From Sacculina carcini (Eukaryota; Arthropoda; Thecostraca; Sacculinidae), in NCBI GenBank assembly GCA_916048095.2, contig OU696573.1:6256918-6320917 (forward strand): 64,000 bases of DNA, in the 5' to 3' direction. The position numbers and the translations under genes were made by a program. The notes beneath the pieces were generated by a model. It saw nothing but the letters and a program-made list of their open reading frames with translations, did not search any database and had not been told where the DNA came from. Of this stretch, positions 31,418 to 42,599 are shown in pieces. Within the stretch, counting starts at the first letter, position 1; each line of letters opens with the position of its first letter.

Positions 31418-33770
31418 TCAAGTTGTCTGGCCGAGCGATTTCGAGCTCCTGAGGAAAGACACGGCACCGACCGGGTTGTTCCACAGGTCCCTGACTGAAT
31501 TGATTTTGTGCTGGTGTCTCAGTTGTGTGTGTGCTGTGCAGTGTTCCATGATGTTTGTGATGGTGTGTGGTGCTGAATTGCAATCTGGACAGGTGTCATC
31601 GATTGAGTCATTAAACCTTTTCTGATATGACAGAAGGGCAGGATGATGACCGCATCTCAACCTGGCCAGATGCACCTTGTGAGTGTGTTTTCTGATTTGT
31701 GTATGTCCGGTGGGTGTCTTTGTAGGATTGTATTGTGTTGTAGTGAGTGTATGTCTTTCCGTGCGATCTCTCTGTGTATGTGTTTCTTGATTGATGTGCG
31801 TGGGGGAGCTGGTGGAAGTGATGTTAAAATTTGTCTGTGGTAAAGTGTGCTTGGTGTTGTTTTTATGTTTCTGTCTGTGTTGTCTTGTGTTGTGAGGTGA
31901 TGTAGTGGATGTGCTGTGTTGGTGACTGCTGCTGCGAGTGTTTGTGTGCGTCTCATGTCTAGGTGGTGTGTCAGTTTGAGTATTTTGGTTTCGTGATGAA
32001 TGTGGTCTACTGGTGTGGTAGCTGTGCATCCTGTTATTGTTCTGAGTGCGGTGTTTTGAAGTGTTTGAAGTGTGTTTGTGTGGCGTGTTGCGAGATTGCT
32101 AGCCCATGCGGGGCTAGCATATTCTATCACGGGTCGGATGTACTGTTTGTATATGGTGGTTGTGGTGTCTTTGTTGTGTCCGAAAGTTGTGCGTGAGAGT
32201 GCTTTCAGTGTGTTGAGGCGTGGAGTGAATTTGGTTTTAATGTTGGTGGTGTGTTGTTTGAATGAGGGTTGTGTGTCGTAGTGACGCCTAGTATTTTTGG
32301 TGTGTGCGTGTGTGGGATGATCGTGTTGTTGATGGTGATTTGTGGTGTGTAGTTGTGTTCGGATGTCCAGTTGGTGATGAGTGTGGCTGTGGATTTGGCC
32401 GGTGCAATGTTCAGTTGGTTTGTGCTGAACCATTGTTGTAGTGTGTTGATGTAAGGTTGTAGTGTGTGCACTGATGTGTCGGCGTGTCTGTGTGTGCTTG
32501 TGATTGTTATGTCGTCTGCATATGATGATATCTGTATGGATGGAGTGTTCGGTGCTGGCATGTCATGTAGGTATAAGTTGAAAAGTGGTGGTGCTAAAAC
32601 GGAGCCCTGAGGGACTCCGTTTGTTATGTTGCGTGTGTGAAATGATTGTCCGTTGTACCTCACATGGGCGCATCTGCCAGCGAGGTATTTGGCCAACCAT
32701 CTCTTAGTGTTATTGTGAAGTGTGGTGTCTAGTATTTTGTTTGTGAGATTGTGTCGTGGAACTCTGTCGAAGGCTTTGCTGATGTCTATTGTTATGAGTA
32801 GTGTTCTGTGTGGTGGTTTTGTTGTGTTTATGTTACCCATCATGGTCTGTGTGAGTTTTGTGAGCAGTGTGGTTGTAGAGTGCAGTGATCTGAAGCCGTG
32901 TTGTGATTGTGATAGTGGGATTTGTGGTGTGATGAGTTTGAGTATGAGGCGTTCTGTGATTTTTGATGGTGTGCAGAGCATTGTGATTGGACGATGTGAA
33001 GAAGGTAGCGTCGGATCTGTGTCTTGTTTGTGAAGAGTGATGATGATGCCCGTTCTCAAGATTTGAGGTATTGTGTTATGTGAGTAGCTGTAGTTGGATA
33101 TGTTGGTGAGTGTCTGTATGCCTTGTGGTCCAAGATGGTTCAGATGGATGTTACTTATTCCATCTGGGCCACAGGGTGATGATTGTTTGATGCTGTGTAT
33201 GATGTGTCGTGTCTGCGCATGCGTGAAAGGTGTATATAGTGGATCTGTGCTGAATGTGTGTTTACGTCTGATGATTGTCCTGTCTTTTTGTGTAGGAGTG
33301 ATGTGGCTGATGTGTGAGTAGTGATTAATGAGTGTGTTTGCTTGTTGTTTATTTGAAGGAACTGTTGTTGTGTCGGTCGTGATGGCTGCGTGTGTGCGTG
33401 TTATATTGCTGTTTGAGAGTGTGATGCTTTTCAGTGTGTTGTATAGTTTTAAGGTGTTTGATCTGTGATCTAGTGTTTTTATGTAGTTGTGCCAGTTCAG
33501 TTATTTTTGTTCATGTATCTTGCTGTTGATTGTGGTGTTGAGTGCGTGTATTTGCTCGGATGTATTGTGTGAGTGAGGTGTCGGAGAGTGGTTCAGTGTG
33601 TCGCGTTGTTTGATGAGTGTGTGTATTTATTGTGTAAAGTTTGGGTTGTGGTGTTTTCTGTGTCCTTTTGGGATGTGTTGTTTGTCTGCCTTGTGTATGA
33701 TGCTGTTAAATGTTTGGACTGTTTTGTTTATGTCTGTGATGTCTGTTGTGTTGAGTTGCGTAAATGCTAG
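31418..33770 (-). pseudogene. LINE F reverse transcriptase and C-terminal domain
   Basis: After several stops in the linker (33060-33770), an open RT piece at 32205-33059 has SSHRPITMLCTPSKITER, QHGFRSLHSTTT, LLITIDISKAFDRVPRHN, NGVPQGSVLAPPLFNLYL and ISSYADDITIT. A frame shift near 32300-32430 leads to 31657-32433 (YKQYIRPVIEYASPAWAS, LQTLQNTALRTITG). Another shift leads to the C-terminal domain HLARLRCGHHPALL, CPDCNSAPHTITNIMEHC, ending at 31418. RT catalytic residues are intact. Broken overall. Confidence 0.8.
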
Positions 33771-35369
33771 TTACGTGTCGTGTGTGAATTGTGACCAATT
33801 GGCTTTCGTGTAATTTGTGTAAGTGCGTCTGGGTGTGTTTGGTGCAGCTCTGATTTTGGTGGTAATGACGATTGGAAGGTGGTCTGAGCCAAGCTCTTTG
33901 ACCACCTTCCAAGTGGTTGTGTGGATGAGATTCGGTGTGCAAAATGTGATGTCATGTGATGTCGAATGATAGTGTGCCTGATGTGTGGTGTGAGTGTGTT
34001 GGTGAGTGTTGTTGAGTATGTAGAGATGTTCTGTTTGTTGAAGTATGTCTGTGCCTCTGTTGGTGAATGGATTGTGTCTGTACCAGGCAGGATCTTTGGC
34101 GTTGAAGTCGCCACCCAATATTATGTTAGGTGTGTTTGTGAGGTTGCGTATATCTGGTGTGTAGTTGCGAGGTACTGTTGGTGAAGTTTGTGGTGGAATG
34201 TATACGTTGATGATTGAGATGTGTGAGTGTGTGTCAGTGCGTATTTGTATCGATTGTTGTTCTTTTGTGGTGTCGTTTGGTGATAGTAATGATTGTGTCT
34301 GTGTGCTGGTGTTTGTGTAGTTGATAGTTCTGTGTATAAGTGTGATGAGGCCACCGCCTCGACCGCTAGTGTGGTCTTGGCGGATGGTGGTGTAATTGTA
34401 AAAGGTGGGTGTTTTGTGGTGCTGTTGTAACTTTGTTTCTTGTATGAGTGCTATGTGAATGGAGTGTCGTGTGAGGAAGTGTGTTAGTTCGTGTTTTTTT
34501 GTGTTGATGCCGTCGATGTTGAGATGGAGAATGTTGATATTGTGTGTTCGGTGTATGTTGGTGTTTGTGCGAGTGAGAGTGTTGTTGAGGTGTTGAGTTG
34601 TTGATGGAGGTGGTGGTGGTGGTGAGTGTGGTGATGATGACAGAACTGATGGTGATGATAGTGAGGATGGTGCTGATGGTGATAGTGATGCTTGTGAGGA
34701 GGACGAAGTTGTTGGTGAGCGTGAGGATGAACGAGTTTTATGTGAAGATGGGAATGATGGCGATGTCGGTGGTGCTGATGACCGCGATGATGTTGATGGT
34801 GATGAAACAGAGGTGACTGATGTTGGTGAATGTGCCAGTGTCGGTGTACGTGCATGTGTTGTTGAGTTTGGTGCGCATAATGAGCAGATGAATGAGTGCG
34901 TGTATTGTGTGATGTTGTGAAGTGATGTGCATGTGGTGTGGCACCAGTTCATGCAGGAGTTGCACTGAACAGAGCCTTTCGTGTGTCGGCGTGTTGTGAG
35001 TGGCTGTGTACATATGTGGCAGGTGTATGTGTGTCTCGGGCCTGGATGTGGTTCTACGTCTCCTGCGAGTATGAGCATACGAGAAATGATCGCGAGCGGA
35101 TCATATCTTGACGCCCCCGCAAGAGACGGTGACATGCGTGGAAATGTAAGTGTGAGGCGAGCGGTGTTGGTACTGTGTCTGTTGTTTGTGTATGTGTAGC
35201 GTGGCGTCACGATTTGTGCCAGTTGCACTGAGCTGAGAAAAAAAAGACCTGTGGAACCCGGGTGACCGAAGCCGATCCCAGGAGCTCGACAGCCCCGCCG
35301 TTCTGACGAGGCTGTTGGAAGGGAGGGTTGTTGCTGCGTGTTGGCCTCCAGATTGGAGGGTGGTTCCAC
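33771..35369 (-). CDS. LINE F N-terminal ORF: 2A-like, PHD-like finger, endonuclease
   Basis: A 532-codon frame. Residues ~100-111 read ILAGDVEPHPGP; canonical 2A is D-V/I-E-x-N-P-G-P, so only the Asn is replaced by His. A PHD-like finger follows at ~117-165: CHIC, then CNSCMNWCHTTC, then FICSLC. A Ser/Pro-rich linker (~170-265) leads to an APE endonuclease: NILHLNIDGI, LIQETKL, GRGGGLI, GGDFNAKDPAW, SHDITFCTP and GSDHLPIV, all expected catalytic blocks. The frame ends at a TAA where the next codons clearly continue the same protein (LAFTQLN), so the real polypeptide was longer. By family: endonuclease nicks the target, 2A would separate the N-terminal peptide during translation. Confidence 0.8.
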   Translation of the reverse strand: MEPPSNLEANTQQQPSLPTASSERRGCRAPGIGFGHPGSTGLFFLSSVQLAQIVTPRYTYTNNRHSTNTARLTLTFPRMSPSLAGASRYDPLAIISRMLILAGDVEPHPGPRHTYTCHICTQPLTTRRHTKGSVQCNSCMNWCHTTCTSLHNITQYTHSFICSLCAPNSTTHARTPTLAHSPTSVTSVSSPSTSSRSSAPPTSPSFPSSHKTRSSSRSPTTSSSSQASLSPSAPSSLSSPSVLSSSPHSPPPPPPSTTQHLNNTLTRTNTNIHRTHNINILHLNIDGINTKKHELTHFLTRHSIHIALIQETKLQQHHKTPTFYNYTTIRQDHTSGRGGGLITLIHRTINYTNTSTQTQSLLSPNDTTKEQQSIQIRTDTHSHISIINVYIPPQTSPTVPRNYTPDIRNLTNTPNIILGGDFNAKDPAWYRHNPFTNRGTDILQQTEHLYILNNTHQHTHTTHQAHYHSTSHDITFCTPNLIHTTTWKVVKELGSDHLPIVITTKIRAAPNTPRRTYTNYTKANWSQFTHDT

Positions 35370-35424
35370 GACGTAGATCTCGCAGCTCCAGGACCTGTTG
35401 CTGTTTTTGTTGTTGTTGTTGTGC

Positions 35425-35461
35425 TGTGACTGTGTGGTTCTATATTATATTCAGTTATTCC
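35425..35461 (+). repeat. repeat R2, copy 2, middle part
   Basis: CTGTGTGGTTCTATATTATATTCAGTTATTCC (in two halves) matches 22254-22285. It is the short piece of R2 between the LINE tail and the hAT-type element. Confidence 0.8.
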
Positions 35462-35698
35462 CAGGGTTTGTAAAAATTGTTGGTTTGAAAAAAAACGAAA
35501 AGCACTGGTTTTTCAAAGAACAATACATTTTAGTCAGACTCGCCTAATTTTCATGCTTATTAATATTTCTCACATACGCTAGATCGTTTAGGGCATATGT
35601 TTGAACGATTATCATTAACAAAAAACGATTTTACCACAATATTTGTATATCGGTGCTTATCAGCTTTATGCTACAGCTAGCTGGTGTATGTAGTGTAG

Positions 35699-36159
35699 TG
35701 TGAACGATGTATTTAATGCGAATTATATCGATGATATGAAACTGGAAATAAAGCCGCACAAGAGTTCAGACGACGCCAGCAAAGAACACGAAGAAGAATA
35801 CGGCACACAAGATCCTCTCACACTCGCACGTAAAACCCCTAGACACACGCACACGCGAAAAGCACTGACAACTATCGCCGCACAAAACACCGCACACTAA
35901 ACCAACGCAACACCAAGACTCTCACTTACTCGTCACATTCTCGCTGACGCAATCAACTGTCACTCACACACACACACACACACACACACAAGCATACAAA
36001 CACACACGCGCATACACACACATGCTCAGTTGCACGCGCATGACATTCGAGGCACCTACAGTAACGTTCCCAATAAGAAGTCCAATAGTGCACGCGCACG
36101 CTTACATACTCTTACACACATATACAAATATACAACAATTAATACACGCACTAACCACA
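35699..36159 (-). repeat. LTR of element J (3' LTR)
   Basis: 461 bp, TG...CA ends on either strand, with an internal (CA)n run near 35967-35990. A G-rich tract (CACGGGGGCG on the element strand) sits next to it, fitting a polypurine tract. Confidence 0.9.
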
Positions 36160-36399
36160 CGCCCCCGTGATGTCTTCATCATCTCCAACGTGGTAATCTT
36201 CCATCCACCGAGGTCTGCGCCTTTCTCTTACGGGCCTGCCTTGATGCTCTTCACCGAAACTCCGCATCTCCGCTTCACCAGTAGTACGCCGCGCCTCGCT
36301 TTCGTCCTCTTCGTCCGATTCATCCGCAAACAAGCGCCGCACGTCTAAGACGTGACGCGGTGTGCCGTCGACATCAATATTACTGGAAGATGTCACACC

Positions 36400-38994
36400 A
36401 GTAACTCAACCTCTGCGCCAATGTGTGGTGCATCTCGCTCCAGGTGGCTTCACCAGCACCTCATCTCCCACTCGCCAGCCACTGTCTTCTTTCCGAGAAC
36501 CCTCAACAGGAGTCATGGGATGTCTCTACTCTTAGCGGTACAGCCCGCGTGCTGGAGCCGTCTCAGGGTCGGTGATATTCTTTGATGCCATGTTGTACCA
36601 AAACACCATTTCTGGTGGAGTTTTGCCACATCTTTCCGCCATTCTCCTCACAGTGCGATGATGACGTTCTACGATCCCGTTTCACGTAGGTCGATAAGCT
36701 GCTCGATACTTTCTGATGACACCCCACTTGTCACACAGCTCTGCCAGTACAGACGATGGGAACGCGGCACTGTTGTCCAGCAAAAGTTCATCCCGAGGTC
36801 CTCTTTCGAGAAACACGTCGTTCAGGATCCTCACAACGTCGTCGGCGTTCTCGGAACGCGCCTTTTTCCATAGCGCAAAGCGACATGGGCCGGAATCCAC
36901 AATAGTCACATAGCACTGGCCCTTGTACTCTGTAGCGTCCACCGACAAGCAACTCCAATTATTTTTCACACTAATTTCGCCAGGAGGGTGTCTTACTGGC
37001 GCTGGATCCACCGTCTGACAACGCAAACATCTTTTCACACAGTCCTCCGTTGCTTTCTTGGTCACTTTAGGATCTACCATTCTACTCAGCGCCAAGGTTC
37101 TGTCGACACCAAAATGATACAGACCATGTAACTCTTCCACCGTCATCAGACCCGTCTCATTATTTGCCTCAGACATCCGTAGCCATGACCTCGGCACCCT
37201 GGTGAGTGCATCCGCCTTGTTATGTTCTGACCTAACGTACGATGCTGATATTCTCAGACCGAGTTCATCAGCCAGATCACTCAACACGCCAAGCCTGCGT
37301 TTGATCAACATTTCAGCCGCACTGCTGCTCTTCATCCGGCTCTCGCCGTTTAGCACCGATTTCACCCATCCAAGCACCGTGGAAGAATCCGTTTTCACCT
37401 CGATCTGCTGAATACACCATTTCACCGCTAGGTTGACTCCTCTCAATAGGGCGTCCATCTCGACAACGTTGATGTGATGTGCATCACCTGACTTTCGCAG
37501 CCACGACGCGTCTTCTGCTACCTCGCCGTCCACTTCAAGAATGACTCCTAGAACAAGACTGCTAGCATCACACCAGACGGTTCCTTTCAGATTGTCAGGT
37601 ACATGCCATCTGCCACGCACTGGAACATTCGACAGAACTTTCCTCAGCATTTCTCGTGCCATTACCAAAGTCTCACAGCTCACGCTTTCATGCCAATCAA
37701 TATTTTGTGTCAATCTTTTCACAAAACTAGCGGCAGCCCTCAACCAACCAGCCACAGGATAGTGCCCAAGTAGTCTACCGCACAAGGAAAACAGTTGTCT
37801 CTTGGTCGTGCCATCTTCTACATCATCCGGAAGTTCATTCCATCTGCTGAAAACCAAAACACCCCTGTCTACTCTCAGATTCAGTCCAAGCACTCGACAA
37901 TTTTCCATGTTCTCAGGTACCTTCGCCTCCAAACCGTACTTTTTCAAATGATGGATGACATCGGCGGCGCTCACAACAGTCTCGTTTACCAGAATATCAT
38001 CTATATACGAGCTCGTTCCTGACTGGAGTCGTTCGTTCATGCTCAATACCTTCCTTAAAATCCTAGTCATCACCCGGGGTGCACAACTAAAACCGAATCC
38101 CAGTCTCGTTAGACAGTACCTCTTCCAATTAAACTCGACTTGCTGGTACTGCCATAAAGTTTCATCCATTTTGATCTGCAGATAAGACGTCTTCAAGTCG
38201 ACCAATTTTAGCGGACCCGGCCACCTGCGCCAGCCGCGCAATGTCTCTTCACACACCGGAGCGTCGAACCCACTGTGACTCTCAACGTACTTATTGAGTT
38301 CGCGGTAGTCAATCACCGGCCTCACCTTTCTCTTATTCGGTTGATCAACGGCCATCAACGGAAGTATGCCCCCGGTCATTCCACAAGGTATCACCCAGCC
38401 CTGTGATATCCATCTCCGAATCTCTTCGTCAAATCTATCCTTGAACTCGGGCTTCCTTACACTGCTGTAACTACCGACAACGCTTCTGAGCACCGGGGCC
38501 CCGTCGCACCATTTCCACTTCACTGTCGACGAGTCACCATCGAATCTAGCCTCAAAATCACAGTCATCTATCTTCAGTTCATCCGACGGACACACCTCAG
38601 TTTTCGCTGTTCTCGGAACAGTACCTGCAGTCACACTGCACACCCGACCGCCATTAGGCACCGAACATTCTCTAGGCCCCAATACTACACCACGCTCGTC
38701 CACATATACGCCCCCGAGCCTCGCAACGACGTCCATGCCAAGAATCACTTCAACCTCGCCTAATAGGTCGTTAGCCACTATCACAGGCAACCAGAGTTCC
38801 ACGCCACCTACAGCCACTCGCACCTTGTCCGTACCAGCACACGGCACTCTACGACCATCGACGGTAGTCACGCTGCAGCTGCGATGCGCATTTGCAGCAA
38901 TCGATCGAGACACGATCGACATTGTGCAGCCCGTGTCCATCACAGCATGCACATTTCTACCAATGACTACCGCTGGTACACGCGGAAGCGCCAT
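36400..38994 (-). pseudogene. element J pol part
   Basis: Fossil LTR-element part in the order protease (VMDTGCTMSIVS), reverse transcriptase (PVIDYRELNKY, LVDLKTSYLQIKMD, SSYIDDILVNE), RNase H (WCDASSLVLGVIL, HINVVEMDALLRGVN, HNKADALTR) and integrase (zinc-binding part CVKRCLRCQ, core VTIVDSG and LLLDNSAAF). The C-terminal tail with RERRRPRWMEDY reaches about 36160. Mostly open, with a break or two in the integrase region. Confidence 0.8.
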
Positions 38995-39179
38995 TGCTGA
39001 CTGGTCAGTGGGAGAGCTGCTGGCGCACCAGATCTCCCCTCGTCATTTCCCGTCTGTTGTGTTCTTTCTTGTTCGCGAGGACAGTTTCGCCTTAGATGCG
39101 GTCCCCCGCATCCGAAACATTCAATTTGGCGAGGCACATTTTGCAATGAACCACCGCTGCTCCGCGCATTGCATTACAT

Positions 39180-39770
39180 TGCGAGATGAGGGCCACCACA
39201 ATTGAAACACCTTCTCTGCGTCAAATATTGTATTTTCTCATTGCAAAAGTGTTGCGTGTTTTGTGCCACCATCGCAGTACTACCCTCGCCGATCTCTGTC
39301 AAAAGGATGCGCGCACGCTCGACGACCGACGCCAAAGCAATTGTTGTCAAATTCGGCATGGTTCTCAATCCACGTGAGAACTGACGCGGCAATCCCACCA
39401 CAAAAGCGTTCTTGAGAACGTTGTCACACTCAATATTAGCAAGCTTAGCAAGTCGCCCCAGGCTCGCCATGTAAACATCGGCTGGCTCTCCCTTCCACTT
39501 GCACGCGGTGAACATTTCGTATGCCGAGAACCTGTCTGTAGCGAAATCGTTCAGCAGTGATCTTTTGATCTCCGAATACACACACTTTTTGACCTCATCC
39601 ATTTCACAGAACACTGCGTACGCCGGGCCATCGAGGAACAGAGGCACGACGGTCTCCAGGGCGTCGATCTTCTGTAGTTCTGCCACTCTATCAAACTTAT
39701 CGATCCATTGCACGACATCCTGGATCCCGTCAAACGGCCGTACAATGTCATGCAGCTTCAGATTCGCCAT
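39180..39770 (-). pseudogene. element J gag part
   Basis: Fossil LTR-element part. Starts MANLKLHDIVRPFDGIQD and contains a capsid-like helical region and a zinc-knuckle beginning (RCFNCGG). By family it forms the particle shell and binds RNA. Confidence 0.75.
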
Positions 39771-39795
39771 ATCTAAGTGCCGAAATAGCTTGTAA

Positions 39796-40240
39796 TGTGA
39801 ACGATGTATTTAATGCGAATTATATCGATGATATGAAGCTGGAAATAAAGCCGCACAAGAGTTCAGACGACACCAGCAAAGAACACGGAGAAGTATACGG
39901 CACAAGATGTTCTCACACTCGCACGTAGAACCCCTAGACACACGCACATGCGAAGAGCACTGACAACTATCACAGCACAAAACACCGCACACTAAACCAA
40001 CGCAACACCAAGACTCTCACTTACTCGTCACATTCTCGCTGACGCAATCAACTGTCACTCACGCACACACGAACATACAAACACACACGCGCATGCACAC
40101 ACATGTTCAATTGCACGCGCATGACATTCGAGGCACCTAAAGTAACGTTCCCAATTACAAGTCCAATAGTGCACGCGCACGCTTACAAACTCTTACACAC
40201 ATATACAAATATACAACAATTAATACACGCACTAACCACA
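39796..40240 (-). repeat. LTR of element J (5' LTR)
   Basis: 445 bp, matching the other LTR along its length. It is followed on the plus strand by the target duplication TGTAG at 40241-40245. Gag begins about 25 bases inside it. Confidence 0.9.
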
Positions 40241-40378
40241 TGTAGCAACAAGTAAGATTCTCAAGTGATTTATTACGTTTATTATAGTCATATATTGATG
40301 TTTATCTGCTCAAACATTAATCTAATAGATACACAAAAATGCACTCAATTATATAATATATAAAATAATGTTATATAT

Positions 40379-40530
40379 GATACATATGATATATGATACA
40401 TATGATATATAATACATATGATATGTGATACATATGCTATATGATACATATGATATACGATACATATGATATATGATACATATGATATATGATACATATG
40501 ATATACGATACATATGATATATAATACATA
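40379..40530. repeat. 16-bp minisatellite
   Basis: About nine to ten units of GATACATATGATATAT with few changes, within the remnant of element Z. Confidence 0.85.
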
Positions 40531-41919
40531 CAATAATGTTATGTATGTAATAATGTATGTTAATAAATTTAACAACAACAATAATACACGTCATTGACAC
40601 GGGAAAATTGTAAATATAAGAAACGTATTTTAGTAATTTCATTCAAGGTCTCAAATATTTCTGGAGCAATAGACGAAGTGCAATATTGTATTGAGAAAGA
40701 ACATGCACCAAGCACACAAATCCAGCGTAAACAAATAAAAATATCATTATATCAAAGTAACGACCCTATCAAAATATCCAACATTCACAAAAATGTTATA
40801 TACTTCATTTTGAGCGGAAATACTTCATGCACTCTAGATGCACTGGAACGTTGCATTTTATGCATATGTAAGTCGACCTCTTGGAGCAGTGGCGACATCG
40901 TCGATATTTGATCGTGCCTTTAGCAGGCCAATGCCCGTCTTTGCTTAGCACATCTCCTGGTCCAGCTGCAGAATCCGCTAGGGGCATAGGTCGAGGTCCC
41001 GGTCTCACTGGGCCTGTGCCATAAATGGAGACAGTTTCCAGAGCACACGGACGTATATAGTCCAATAACGATATAGCATGTCCAAGTTTTCGGTACAATA
41101 ACCACGAATTCAAAACCATGGAGTTGATCTGCCAAGCGAAAAGCGGCCACCATCATTTTTTCGAACGTATTCTTATTATGTAGCTCGCAACAAATTGATC
41201 ATGAAGATCCATCCCGCACATTGTTCTGTTGTAAATTGTCACTGAAGCTGGCATGTCAATCATCACCTGTTTGCGTTGTTCTCTGCTCCACCGAGCCGCT
41301 TTCTCAGTAGGGTTCGCTCCGTAGTTGTTGCTTATCCTTCCAACGAACCAAAGCAATATCACCCGAGTGACTATATGACAAGGAACTGCGTGTTCTTTTG
41401 TTCATATCTGACACAGAGCACAATGGGGTATATTTGGGCACGCTGTTCTCTCTTTTTGTACCTGTTCCACCAATACCTGCGCTTGACAATTGCTCAAGGA
41501 GAGACATTGAGGAAAACAGGTTATCAAAAGTGACATGGTGACCTGGTGTCAAGTGACACTTATTGATAAGCCCCATGACAACGTCAGCTCCCTGGCCGTG
41601 GCCTGTGATCTCCAATTGAGTATGTGCGCCGCAATACGGTTCTGAGTGCAGTATAAAACCGTCTGCAGTGCATATGCTCCACAACTTCAATCCGAATCTC
41701 ACGAGCTTTCCTCTTATAAACTGTTTTGTTCGGTGATGTCCATAATATAGCACCATACACTCATCCACCGACAGCTCTTCGGGAGGAGGAAGCTTCTTGT
41801 TGTTGACGTTGCACAACTGAAATAGGGGTCGAATCTTTTATAATGGATCCGGGTTGTTGCTGTCTATCTTGGAGTTGTCTGCCAGATGGAGTAACAGCAG
41901 TAATTGTTTAAAAACATAT

Positions 41920-42095
41920 TGTTCGATATATTATAGCACTCAACACAACAATAACAATAACAATACAACAACAATAGAATGATACAACGCCACGACACAC
42001 ACACCACCACTGCTGTACACACACTGGCTGACGGCCGTTAGCGTCACCCACGCCTAATACCCTCGCGCCCTCTGGCGGTGTAGGCACACACTACA
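41920..42095 (-). repeat. K1 LTR (3')
   Basis: 176 bp, TGTTCGATATATTA...GGCACACACTACA on the plus strand. Confidence 0.9.
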
Positions 42096-42103
42096 TCTCC
42101 CCT

Positions 42104-42526
42104 TCAAGTGGTGGAGGGGGCGCTGTCGGCTCTGCAGACGTAATCGCTCAGATGCGACGGTGGTCTGCGTGTTCGGGCGCTCCGGCGGAATTGCGGGGTT
42201 CGTGAGGCCTCCGATGTACCGCCCACATTCTCCCCCGGCGGCGGCGGCGGTGATGCGGGTCTGCTTCTGGTCTCCTGCGACGGTAGCGGCGCCGTGCCAA
42301 CAGATGGCGGCGGCTGCACTTCGAGCGGCGGCTGTACCACGGGCGAGGGTGTGTTGGCTGCTGGTCGCAGGTGTCTACGGTTGCGCCAGTAGAGACCGCC
42401 GTGAGGCAGGCGCACAGCGTACTGGCGGCGACGGCCAGTCATGGCGACCACGCCAGTCCGGTCCCAGCGACCGGATGTCGGGTCCTGGAGAGCCACCGTA
42501 GTGCCGGGCCGCAACGGCGGCAACAC
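42104..42526 (-). pseudogene. K1 integrase tail
   Basis: Fossil LTR-element part. C-terminal integrase region with a GTTVALQD and RRRQYAVRLPHG block and a proline-rich end (RPASPPPPPGENVGG). Identical in spelling to the K2 integrase tail. Confidence 0.8.
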
Positions 42527-42599
42527 CTTAGCCGACCGGTTGTATTGGGCGACCTGCTTGTTGTGTAAGCTCGCCGCTCGCCGGTCGCACTCAGCGGTG

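Larger units (their letters stand above)
31413..35400 (-). mobile_element. LINE F, I-group-like LINE with 2A-like motif
   Basis: A nearly full-length minus-strand LINE of about 4 kb, flanked on both sides by (TTG)n. Coding order: N-terminal leader, 2A-like DVEPHPGP, PHD-like finger, Ser/Pro-rich linker, APE endonuclease, RT and a C-terminal Cys/His domain. The sense strand is extremely rich in A and C, giving long runs of His, Thr, Asn and Gln. Layout and C-terminal CPDC...HCT domain fit the I group (Ingi/Vingi or R1-like); the exact clade is not fixed. It is broken by several in-frame stops and shifts. Confidence 0.8.
35699..40240 (-). mobile_element. Gypsy-like LTR retrotransposon J
   Basis: Minus-strand LTR element of 4.5 kb with LTRs at 35699-36159 and 39796-40240, both starting TGTGAACG and ending ACCACA. 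The 5-bp target duplication TGTAG is exact at 35694-35698 and 40241-40245. Internal parts: gag, protease, RT with a YIDD box, RNase H and integrase. By eye the LTRs differ at about 4-5% of positions, ignoring a (CA)n length difference, so the insertion is moderately old. It has about one to a few breaks and otherwise long open parts. It sits inside hAT-type element Z. Confidence 0.9.

Noticed and set aside
34598-34816. Met/Val-rich plus-strand frame in LINE F
   Set aside because: Antisense of the Ser/Pro-rich linker, produced by the A+C bias of the sense strand.
40345-40642. Ile/Tyr-rich frames
   Set aside because: Translation of the 16-bp minisatellite.
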